From Streptomyces pinistramenti (GTDB lineage: Bacteria; Actinomycetota; Actinomycetes; Streptomycetales; Streptomycetaceae), in contig NZ_JAJCXB010000021.1 in the NCBI RefSeq assembly GCF_020564935.1, positions 1 to 64,000 on the forward strand: a DNA stretch of 64,000 nucleotides, read 5' to 3'. The notes beneath the pieces were generated by a model. The model had not been told where the DNA came from, did no database searches, and worked only from the letters and a program-made list of their open reading frames with translations. The position numbers and the translations under genes are program-made. Positions 16,592 to 28,500 of this stretch are shown here, piece by piece. Every line of letters begins with the position of its first letter. Positions within the stretch are counted from its first letter, which is position 1.

Positions 16592-19500
16592 TCAGGTGTA
16601 CTTCTGGAGCACCAGGTCCAGATCCACGTTGAGTGCGTCGGCCCACTTCTTGAGGCCGTCCGACCCCTGGCCGGCGTCCTGTTGGCTGGTCTTCGGGTCG
16701 GTGACGTCGTGGGGGACGTCTTCGGTTGTGGCCTCCGGTTCCGCAGTGGGAGGGGGGCTCGGGGTCTGCGGGCGCGGCCCGTGCCGGCCGATCGCGTCCG
16801 TCGGCACGTCGAGGTGGAGCAGCAGCCCCGCGCCCGCCCCGCCGCCCTCCCAGTGCACCAACTCGGCCAGGGTGTCGGCCTGTTCGGAGGGCAGCAGCGG
16901 CCTGACGTAGCGGTCGATGAACTCCTGCCGGGACAGGTGCTCGCCGCGCACCAGGACGCCGCCGTCGTCCGTGGCGGTCAGGTGCCAGGTCTGCCGGCCG
17001 TCCGTCACCGCCGTCTCCTGGGCCGTCAGCAGGGCGTCGAGCATGGAGTCCAGCCGCGTCCCGTCCGCCTCGTCGGCGGGGTACGGCGGGAAGTACCAGC
17101 CGGAGTCGACGCGGACCGCGCTCTCCTGCACGCCGCCGGTGCCGCGCAGCACCGCCTCCGGCGAGAAGCGCAGCTGCAGGGCGTCGTTGAGGGTGAAGGT
17201 CCCCTCGAAGACGTCCTTGCCGGAGATCTTCGGCAGGCCGAACGTGTCGAACGTGTCGTAGGTGGACAGCGTCACGACCAGGTCCACGGACGTCGGACTG
17301 TGCCGCAGCCAGTGCACGGTGCGGTCGACGGAGTTCTTCTGCAGCGCGAGCTGGCCACCGGAGTCGTGCTCCAGCGAGTGGGTCACCGCCGAGGAGAACG
17401 ACAGGTTCTGTTTGACCGGGCCGCCGAAGCTGCCGGTCGCGCCGCCGCCCGCCTTCGTGCCGCGGCTGTCGACGGACGCGTCGATGTCGTTCTGCAGGTC
17501 GTAGTCGGCCCGCTCGCCGGTGCCCTTGTGCCAGCCGTCCGCGTAGCCCTGGGACCTGGGGACGAATGAGACGCTGAGCCGCCCGTGCGTGAACGTGGCC
17601 ACGCCGCCCTCGGCGGACAGCCGCACCCGGAACGTCGAGGTCTGCGTCGTCGGCGTGCCCAGACCGGCCCGGACCAGATGACGGGCCATCTCGCGGGCGC
17701 CCATCAGGTGCTTGAGCTGCGTGTGACCGCCGTGCGCGGGGTCGGCGAAGAGCCGGGGGCCGCCCTGGTGCCGGGCGAGCTGCGCCATCAGGTCGGTGAA
17801 CAGCGCGGGCGCGGCCGTCTCGTCCATGTCCACCAGCACGTCGTGCCGCTGGAAATCCTGCGTGCTGATGAGGGACAGCGGCCCGCGCTCCTCGATCAGC
17901 GGGTCCGGCAGCTCGGACCGCGGCACGAGGACTTCCTCCCGCACCGGCAGCGTGATCTCGTGCCGGGCGTCCTTGCCCGTCGAGAGCCAGTCGGCGGCCT
18001 TGGCCAGGCCCGCCTTGACGATCTGCGCCTTGCCCAGCAGCAGGGCGTTGACCAACTGCGAGGCGTGCGAGGAGGTTTCCACGGACAGCGTGATGGTCCC
18101 GTCGGCCTCATACCCGCACAGGTCCTCTTCGGAGGTCGTGTAGCCGTCGTGCCTGCGGATCATGACGCTGCTGTTGTTCGCGGTGTCCGTGGACTTGCTG
18201 AACGTCAGGGAAGCGGACGCGGAGCCGCCGCCCTGCGGCCTGCTGCCCGATCCGCCGAGCGAGATGCCCTTGGTGTTCTTGCTGCTGTGGCTGAACTGTT
18301 CCTCGACGCGGGTGTTCGACTGGATGTAGCGGGAGAGGACGCCGGGCGCCGTCTTCCCGGCGAAGCGGGCGTCCGTCGGGTCGCGGTCCATCCGGAGGGA
18401 GACGTCGACGTAGGTGTGGTGGCCGACGCCGTCCGTGCGCACCCGGATGGTCAGCCCGGTGTCCAGCAGCAGACTCGCCAGCGTCCGCAGCGATGCGCCG
18501 TCCAGGATGCTGTCCCCCATGGACGAGAGCGCGCTGCCGGGCTCGTTGAGCGAGTGGACGGGGCCGAGCGTCCCCGGGGCGGCCTTGGCCAGCAGGGGGA
18601 CGAGGTTGCTGAGCACCTGGTGGGTGAGGGTCGGCGGCAGCGTGGTGTGCCGCTCGTCCTGGGACAGTTCCTCGCCGGAGAGCTCCTGCGGGGTCTCGTC
18701 CTGCGTGCCCTGGTGCCGGTCGGTGACGGGGGCGGGGGCCAGGCCCGTCGTCATCGACATGACCGGCAGGCGCGGCAGCGTCTTCGGCACGTTGGCCTCT
18801 TCGGCCGTCCGCACCGTCATCTCCGGGCGCTGGAACGTCATGCCGCCCGGCGCGTGCAGCGTGCTGCTGAGCCCCGCCGCCTGCCAGGTGCCCAGCATGT
18901 TGTTCTGCGTGACGGCGATGTTCAGCTGCCAGACGACGTCCATGGAGTAGTGCTTGTTCGGCAGCGTGATCTCGAAGAACTGGCCCGGGTGCGTGTCGTC
19001 CACCTCGATGTCGGCCCGCCCGGTGGAACGGTTCCGCGACGCCGTGAAGCCCGCCGACCCGTCGCCCGTGGTGTCGCCCCGCTCCCCCTCGTACGTCATG
19101 CTCGCGCCCGCGTTCTGGCTGTTGGTGCCCGTCACCTGCGTCTTCTGCGTGTAGCGGAGCATGTACTCGTTGAGGCCGAAGGTGGACAGCTCCTGCGGCT
19201 CGTCGCCGAGCGGCTTCTTGTTGCCCGTGACGGCCTGCGCCACGAGGTACACGTGGGTGTCGGCGAACTGGTGCCCCACGACGAAGCGGCCGGGCAGCGC
19301 GTTCGACTCGCTGCTGAGCGCCCCCTTGAGCTGGTCCGTCGTCACCAGGTGCTGGAGGTAGGAGGCGACGTACGGGGGCACGTTCAGCTCGGCCATGAGG
19401 GCGGCCGCGGCCTCACGCAGGACGCGCGCGTGGTACGCGTGGTCGATCCGGTCGCTCGGCTGTAGCCGCTCCTGCACGAAGGCGTCGGGCAGCTGGACCG

Positions 19501-22500
19501 GGGCGAAGGACAGTGTCTTGCCGTTCCACGTCGCCGCGGGTGCCTTCTGCGGGGCCGGCGGCGGCGCGTCGGCGTTCCTGTCGTCCCCGTCCTGCGGGGA
19601 CGACAGGTCGGACAGCGACTTCGGCATGAGGTACTGCACGCCGCCGTGCCGGGTGTCGTGGACGGGGGTGCTCTGCGACGACTCGGATCCGGTGACCTTC
19701 TCGGCGTACACGGAGACGTCGTAGGTCGCCGGGTAGTGGTCGTGCCACATCGGTCCGGACGCGTTGGTGCCGTTGTGCGCGAACGCGTATGTCGTGATGC
19801 TGTTCATCAGGGAGTGGTCCCGCGAGCGTCCGATGGACAGGTCGGCCGGCGTGAACGTCAGCCCGCCGCCGGACTCGGACAGTGCGAATCCGGCCGAGAA
19901 GGACTGCCCGTTGCCCATGGACGAGGCCATGGCCAGCCAGTTCCAGTGGGTCGGCCAGTTCTGGACGGTGGCGTTGTCGACCGGCAGGCGCCAGGCGGTG
20001 GTGTCGCCGTCCCCGCCGGGGTGGCGCGTCCCCTTCACCTCGAAGTGCAGGAGCAGCTGCGTGCCGTTGTCGCCGCGCGGGCCCAGGAACGTGAGGTGGA
20101 TGCCCTCGTCGAACAGCTCCGTGGTGTTGCGGGACAGCTCGTTCACATGGAAGTTGACCTCCAGGAAGCGGTTGAGCTGTTCCAGGTGCTGCGTCCGGTG
20201 CCGGAACGACCGGTGCGTGAAGCCGACGTTCTGCTCGGCCGTGACCGCGCTCCGACGGAAGTGGTCCACGAGGTGCGTGAGCCCTGAGACCCCGAATCCC
20301 TCGTAAAGACCGAACTTCGGCGGGCGCGGCGGCGGAGTCGTCAGCTCCCGGGGCGGCTGCACGCTGCCGTCCCCCATGGCGTGCGCCAGGCGGTACTCGA
20401 AGTAGCTCGCCAGGTGCTCCGGGACGTGCACGACCACCCGCACCGGGACGGTCTTCGACGGCATGGGCGGCTCACCGACCTGCGTGAGACCGGCCTCCAG
20501 GTTGACCATCACCTCGTACGGGACGCTCTTCCCGTTGAAGCGGACGGTGCTCAGCGTCCCCCCGGTGTTGCCCTCCGTCAGCGACATGGAGTCGCTGCTG
20601 CTGAGCGCGAACGAGAAGGGGAACGAGAGATCCAGGCCCTCGTGGGACAGGTCGGGCCCGACGGTGAGGTCCACCTCGAACGCCTTGCCGCCCCCCTTCG
20701 ACGTGCTGTGGAACACCGACTTCCACATCCGGACGTTGTGCGCCAGACCCACGTCCGTCGGGTCGCCGCCCCGCTTGACGGAGAGGACGTCGGCCCGGAT
20801 CTCCGAGGTGTAGTGATGCCCCTGGCTGTAGACGGCGGGCAGCTTGGTCGAGCTGAGCATGCGGGAGAAGTTGGCGATGGTGGCCATCTCGCTGAACCAG
20901 TTGTCCAGGAAGCCGCGCGCCCGCGTGCCGGGCCCCATCCCCGCGTACGGAGTGGTCAGTTGGGGCACCAGGGCTTCCTGCCCGCTGCTCTCCCGGGGGA
21001 GGAAGAAGAGTTCCTGGAGGGCGCGGTTGAGCTTGCGCCGCTCGTGCGCGTTCCGGGGGGTGACCTCCCAGGCGTGGTCGGTGTGGTTGGCCTGGTGGCT
21101 GGTCAGCTCGCGCGGGAAGGACACCTCCACCGGGACGGTCTGCTCGCTCCGGCCCGCCCGCCCGGCCTTCGGGACGCCGCTCAGCTCCAGCTTCAGGGCG
21201 GCGTCCTTGAACGCGAAGTGCTCATGGTCCCCGCTGAGCACCATCTCGGGCCGGTCGTAGGAGTTGGTGAGGAAGCTCTGTCCCTTGGACGCGCTCGACG
21301 AGCCCGTGATCTTCAGCACGAGCTTCACCGCCTCGGACACGACGGGCGGGGCGACGGTCGTGCTGCTGGTCAGGGCACGCGACTCGGCGGTCGAATGAGT
21401 GCCGCCCGCCTGCCGGTTGAGGATCGCCTCGCGCTGGCCCTTGATCTTCGCGCCGTACGGCAGCAGTTGCGTGGCCGCCCGGTGACTGCCGTCGGCCCGG
21501 TGGGGCAGGAGGGAGACCTGCTCACGGGAGAGTGCTTCGAGCCGCAGCGTCACCCGGTACTTCTTCTGCCGGTCGTCGCCCAGCTCCAGCTTCAGCCCCT
21601 CCTTCGACAGGAGCTTGCGGGCCAGCAGGGGGCCGTCCGCGCCGGAGACCTTCTGCCACACATCGTCGGCCAGCTTGTTGGCCAACGCCTCCCGATTGCG
21701 GTCCTTGAGCGACGTCCCGCTCTGCGCAATCGCGGACTTCATCAGCTCCTTGAGCGCATGGGGGCGCGGTCCCGGCGTACCGAAGGAAATGTTCCCAACC
21801 CGCAGCACACGGCCGAACTGCCCCAGCGGGTAGTGCCCCTGGTGCCCGAACCCGGTGGGCACCTGCGGCTTGTGGTGGACGAGGGATGATTGCCCGCCGG
21901 AGGGGGAGTGCTGCTGCTCCTGCTCCTGCTGTGGTGAATCCTCCTGCTGTGGTGAGTCGTCCTGCTGCTGCGAGTTCTCCTGCTTCTGCTGCTGCGCCTC
22001 GTCATCGGAGTGGTCCGAGCGGTCGGAGCGGTCCGAACCATCCGAACCATCCGAGTGGTCCGAGTGGTCCGAATCGTCGGGCGAGGACGAGGAGATGGGC
22101 GGCGTCGGAGCCTCGTTCGTGTGCTGCCGGCCGGTGTCGATGTGGAGCCGGAGCGGGGAGCCGTCGGTGTCCGCGCCTTCCCACCGCGTCAGTTCGCCCA
22201 GGTGCGCGTACTGCTCGGGCGTCACGTGCGGGCGTACGTACTGGTCGAGGAAGTCCTGCCGGCCGATGCGCCGGTCGCGTACCCAGACGTGGCCGTCGCC
22301 CGCGCTGGTGACGTGCCAGGTGTTCCGGTCCTCCGCGGCCGCGGTCTCCTGGGCGGTGTGGAGGGCGTCGAGCATGGCGGCGTTCTGCTGCTCGTTCGCG
22401 TGGTGTGGTGCGAGGTACCAGCCCGAGTCGACCCGGATCGCCGCCTCGGTGACGCCGCCCACTTCGCGCAGCACCGCTTCGGGCGAGTAGCGCAGTTGCA

Positions 22501-25500
22501 GCATGTCGTCGAGGACGAAGCTGCCCTGGTAGACGTCGTCTCGGGTGAGGACGCCCAGGTCGAAGCGGTCGAGGTTGCTGTCGGCGGCCAGGTGCACGTC
22601 CACCTTGACCGCCGTGGGGCTGTGGCGCAGCCAGTGCACGGTGCGGTCGATGGACTCGGTGGGGCGCGAGGTGAAGCCGCCGCTGTCGTGGGACTCGGAG
22701 CGGCCCTGGCCGAACTTGCCCGCCAGGCCCTGGGTCATCTTTCCTGTGGTGGCGGTGAAGTTGGCGGTGACGTCGCCGCCGATGCTGCTGTCCTCGCCGG
22801 CCGCGAACGACTGGGTGTTGTACTGGTACTGGTAGTCGGAGCGTTCGGATGTGCCCTTGACCCAGCCTTCCGACGAGCCGAGCCCGAGCTGGGTGAAGGT
22901 GACGCGCAGCTTCCCGTAGGTGAGCGTCGTGACGCCGCCCTCGGTCGTCAGACGCGGCGCGAAGGTGCTGTCGTCGTCGGTGGCGCCGCCGAGGCCGGAG
23001 CGGTGCAGGTGCCAGGCGAGTTCGCGGGAGTTGAGGAGCTGGCGGAGCTGTTCGCGGCCGGCCTGGCCCTTCTCGGCGAACTTCTGCGGTGCGCCACTGT
23101 GCTCGTCCAGCTTCTTCATCAGGTCGTCGAAGAGCTTCCGCGACGAGGACTCGTTCATGTCCACCAGCACGCCGTGGTTGCGGAATTCGTCCTTGCTGAT
23201 GGCCGTCGGGGTCTTCGGCTGCTGTTGCGGGGACTGCCCGCCGCCGGGCTCGTCGTCGGTCGCGGTGTCGTTGCCGCCGTCGGCGTGTTCGTTCTGCTCG
23301 TTCCGTCCGGTCTGTTCGTTCTGCTCGACTTCCTTGAGGAGCGCCGGGGGCAGTTCGGAGCGGGCGACCACGACTTCTTCCCGTACGGGGAGGGAGAGGG
23401 TGTGCGACCCGTCGTCGTGCTCCGTCACGTACTGCCACAGCGTCTCGGCGCCGCTCTTGAGCGAGGCGGCCTGGCCGAGGAGGAGGGCGTTGACCAACTG
23501 GGAGGCATGGCTCGCGCTTTCGACGGCGAGGTCGATGGTGCCGTCGACCTCGTAGACGTACAGCTCCTCCTCGGCGGTCGAGTAGGCGTCGTGGCGACGG
23601 ATCATGATGGCGTCGCTGTTCGAGAGGCTCGTGCTCTTGGACTTGCCGAGGGACAGGGACGGGGACGCGCCGTTGCTGCCCAGGCCGCCGGAGCCGCCGC
23701 CGCCCGCCGATCCGGACTTCTTGACGGTGTGGACGACCGCCTTCTCGCTCCGCGTGTGGGACTGCGTGTAGCGGGAGATCATGCCCTTCGACGTCTTGCC
23801 CGTGAAGTGCGCGCCGTTGTCGTCCCGGGTGAGCTGGGCGATGACGTTGGTGTAGGTGTGGTGGCCGATACCGTCCGTCCGCATGCGGACGTGCACGCCC
23901 GTACCGCGCAGGACGCTGCTGAGGCTCTGCAGGGTGCGGGAGTCGAAGAGCGTGTCGCCCATGCCCGTCAGCGTGGTGCCGGGCGATTCGAGGTGGTGCG
24001 CCGGGCCGAGGGCACTCGGTGAGTTCTTCCGGAGGAGCTGCGCCAGGTTGTTCAGGATGGTGCCGGTCAGGGGCCGGGATTCCTGGTTCTCCTGATTTCC
24101 GCGGTCGTCGCCGTCGGCGTCGCGGGGTGCCAGGTCCACCGTCATGGCCGTCAGCGGGAGGTGGGACAGGCGCTCGGGGACCTTCGCCTCGGCGGCCGTG
24201 AGGTGGGTGAACTCGGGGCGCAGGTACGAGACGCCGCCCTCGACATGGACGTCCTTGACCAGGGTCTGCGGCTCTCCCCACGAGCCGAGCATGTTGGTGT
24301 CGTACTGGATGACGCTCAGCCGCCAGATGACGTCCGCCTCGTGCTGGCGGTGCGGCAGCGTCTGGTCGACGAACTGGCCGGGGTGGATGTCGGTCACGGT
24401 GACGGTGGTCTTTCCGTGCGAGACGGCCTTGCTTCCGGACGCGTCGCCCGAGCCGCCACCGGACCCGTCACCGTTCTCGCCCGTGCCGCTCAGCGAGATG
24501 CCGAGGCCGTGGGAGTTGGTGAGCACGGTCTTGTCGGTGCTGGTGAAGCGGCTCATGCCTTCGTCCAGCGTGAAGTTCGACAGCTCCTGGGTGTTCTGGA
24601 AGGTCGTGTCGTTGACCGTGATGGCCTGGACGATGAGCTGCACGTTGTTGTCGGTGAACCGCTTCTCGCGCACCAGACGCCCGGACGACGCCTGCGCGTC
24701 GCGGTTGAGTATGCCCTTGAGCTGGTCCGGCGTGAGCAGCTTCTCCACGTACGGGACCGCGTCCTGCCGGGGGATGCCCAGCTGCCGGAACATCTCCGCC
24801 GCCTCGTGCTGGAGCTGCCGCGAGCCGTGGACGTGGTCGATCCGGTCCTGGGGCCGGATGCGGTTCTCCGTCGCGTGCTGCGGCGGCTTGAGCGGCGGGT
24901 ACTTCTTGTGCTTGCCGTGCTCGGTGGGCTCCACATCCCGGGAGGTGACCTTGTGCTCGTTCGCCGTGGGGGAGCTGTGGTCCTCGACGGTGAGCGACTT
25001 CGGCACCAGGTAGTCGGCCCGGCCGTTGACGTGCTTCGTCAGCACCTGCTTCTCGTCCAGCACCGTGGTGCCCAAGACGTGCTCGGCGTTCACGTTCAGC
25101 TCGAAGACCACCGGGTAGGAGTCGTGCCACATCTCGCCGGAGGCGTTGGCGCCCATGTGGGAGAAGCCGTAGGTGGTGATGCCGTCGGACTGGGTGTGAT
25201 CGCGGCCCCGGGAGAAGAACGCGTCGGCCGGGGTCATGGTGAAGCTGTCGGTGACGTCCCCGGACAGGGTCGTGCCGATCGTGAACGACTGGCTGCTGGT
25301 CCGGCTCTGCGCATCGGAAAGCCAGGCCCAGTTCGTCGGCCACTTCTGCACGGTGGCGTCCTTGACGGGCAGCCGCCAGGCGTGCGCGTGCGCCTCCTCG
25401 CCGGGTTCGGCCGGGCGTGCCGTGACGCCGAAGTGCAGCAGGAGCTGGCCCTTCTTGCCCTTCGGGCCGCGGAAGGTGCGCTGGACGCCGTCGCCCAGAA

Positions 25501-28500
25501 CATCGGGCGCCAGATGGGACACCTGGTCCGGGTGGAACTGGGTGTTCAGGAACTCCTTGAGCGCCTGGCGGTACTCGCGTTCCGCCTTGACGCCGGTGTG
25601 CTCGAACTTCAGGAGCGTCTCGGCGCGCCGCCCGGCATGGAGGAACGTCTGCGGCAGGTCGGCGAGTCCCTTCAGCCCGAACACGCCGAAGAGCCCGCGG
25701 GACGGGGGCGTGGGTGGCGGCGTGTGCGGCTGCTGATCGGTGGTGTTCTGCGAGCTGGAGTCCTCGGAGCGGGATTCCTCGTCGCGCGGGTGGGTGGTGA
25801 CCTGGCCGCCGCCCTCTTGCGCCACGGTCGCCAACTGCTGCTCGAAGTGGTCCGCGAGGTGTTCGGGGACGCGGATGACGACGACGGCCTCCTGGGTGTG
25901 GGAGAAGTCGCCGCGGCCCACCGGGTTGAGGCCGGCCTCCAGGTTCAAGGTCAGTTCGTACGGGACGCTGGGGCCGTTGAAGCGGGTGGTGTTGACCATG
26001 CCGCCGGTGTAACCCTCGGTCAGTGACGCCGAGTTGCTGGTGCCGAGGCCGAAGCCGGCCGAGAACGACAGCGGCAGCATGTCGGGGCCGAGGACGACCG
26101 CGCCGTCGACCGACTTGCCGCCACCCTTGGACGTGGTGTGGAACACCGAATTCCAGTCGCGGGTGTTGCCGGCCGTGCCCACCTTGGTCGCGTCGCCGAG
26201 ACGCCGCACGGACGTGACGCCGCTCCGCACCTCCGAGGTGTAATGGGTTCCCTTGTGGGCGAAGGACGGCAGCGACGTGCCGCTGAGCATGCGGTGGACG
26301 TTCCACAGCGTCGAGTGCTCGCTGAACCAGTTGTCTAGCAAGCGCCGCGGCCCCGAGCCCGGCCCCATCGAGGCGTACGGCTTCGTCAGTTCGGCGGCCA
26401 ACGGCGCCTGGCCGTGACTGTCCTGGGCTATGAAGAACGTGCTCTGCACGGCCTCCGCGAGCTTGCGCCGCGCGGCCTGCGTATTGCCGCTCTCCACCTG
26501 CCAGGGACGGTCGGTGTGGTTCGCCTTCGGGTCGGTCAGCTCGGTCGGGAACGACACCTCCAGGGTGTCCTTCGTGCTGCCCTTCCAGTCGGGGCCGCCC
26601 GCGTTGCGGCGGATATCGACGGACAGCGAGGCGCCGTCGAAGCCGAAGTGCTCGCGTGTACCGGAGAAGTTCAGCTCCGGACGCACGTAGGTGTTGGTGA
26701 GGTTGCTGTGTCCCTTCGACGAGCTGGAGGAACCGGTCAGGGTCACCTTGGGCTTGACCGCCACGGTGTCCGCGGCCGAGGCGTGCGTGGTGGTGACCGA
26801 GACGCTGCGGCTGTTGCTCACCGTCGTGCTGTCGCCGGTGTTGTAGTTGACCGACGCCTCGCGCTGGCCCTTGTCGCGCTCGCCGTGCAGGAGCTGCTGG
26901 GTCGCCTTGGTGCTCTTGGCCGCGCCCGTTTCCGGGGAGGCGGACGAGGTGGATGAGGCGGACGGCGCAGGCTGCGGCGGCGCGTTGAGGTGCTCCGCCC
27001 TGTTGCGGTCCACGTCGCCCAGCCGCAAGGTGACCGTGTACGGGTTGCTGAACCGGCCCACCGGCACGGTCAGCGTCACACCGCCCTCGTCGAAGAGCTG
27101 CCGGGCCAGCTCCTGTCCGTTGTCGCCCGACAGTTCCTTCCACAGCCGGTCGGAGATCTGGTTCGCCAGCCGCTCGCGGTTCTTGGGCGACAGGCGCTCG
27201 GGCCGGCTGTCGATGGCCGACTTGACCAGCGTGTGAAGCCCGGCGGGACGCCCGCCGCCCGCACCGAAGGAGATGTCCCCGAACCGCAGCACGTGCCCGA
27301 ACTGCCCCAGCGGATAACGACCGTCGCGCCCGAAGCCGTACGGGACCTCGACGGCCTTCGGCTCGGTGTCCTGCCGCCCGCCATCGGACCCTTCATGGCC
27401 GTCGGGGTCGGTTGGGTGGGTGTGCTGGGGGGGCTGGTCGTTGTCCGAGGTGTCGTCGTGTCCGTCGTGTGTGTCACGGCGGTCGTGCTCATCGTGTTTG
27501 CCGGGAGGGCCCTCCTCCTTCGACGGGCCGTCTTCCTCCTTCCCGTCCTCGTGAGGCTCTTCCTGGCGCTCGTTTCGTTGTGCCTGCTCCTGCTCCTTCT
27601 GCTGCGACGGGCCGGGTTGCTGCTCGTGGGGCGGGTCGTCCGACGACGCACCGGACACGGTCTTGGCCATGGCCTGGTAATGCGAGCCGCCGCGCTCGAA
27701 GAACACGTACAGCGGGCCGTTCGTGGCATCGGGGGCCGTCGCGTAGGGCGGCTGACCGTTCTCGACGACCGTGAGATTGACATCGAGCGCGTTGGCCACG
27801 AGCTGCGGGAGGTTGTCGGCGAACGGGGAGTTCCACAGCCTGGTTTCCGCGGCGGCCTCGACGATGAGCCTCTTGGTTCCCAGCCGCTGCGCCGCCTGCG
27901 GGGTCGGCGCCAGATCCAGCAGGTGCGGGTAGTTGCTGCCTGCCAGCAGATCCTGCCACTTCCGCCGCGCGGCAGGGCTTTCGCCGCCGCCGTGGTTCAG
28001 GAGCGCGCGAGCCGCCTGCCGCTCCCGCCCCCGTTCCGCTTTCTCGTTTTCCCACCGGCGCTGCTGCTCCGGGGCCGGATTCCGGTGGAGCGTCGGCGGG
28101 TCCGGGAACAGGTCGTGCAGCACGACCTCGACGGGGTCGTCACCGAGGAACCCGGCCACATCCGTCTCGTCGTGGTCCCTCGTGTGCTCGGCCACGCGGT
28201 CGCGCAGTTCCTGGACGGAGAGGTGCCGGATGTCGGGCAGCGCGTTCTGCTGGTACGCGCTCACCAGGACGGACGTGAACAGGCAGTCGCCGTCCCCCGG
28301 CACACGCAGCACGCGGTACGTATCGCCGTCCACCAGGTGCTCGGTGACGACGTGGCGCTCCTCGGCGATGTCGGGGTGCGGCGGAAGACCGTTCCCTTCC
28401 GGGGCGTCGTTCGACGCCTTGTCCGGCTCTTTGTCCGGTTCCTTGCCCGACGCCTTGTCCGGTTCCTTGTCGGACCCCTCGTCCGAACTGTCCGTGGGGT

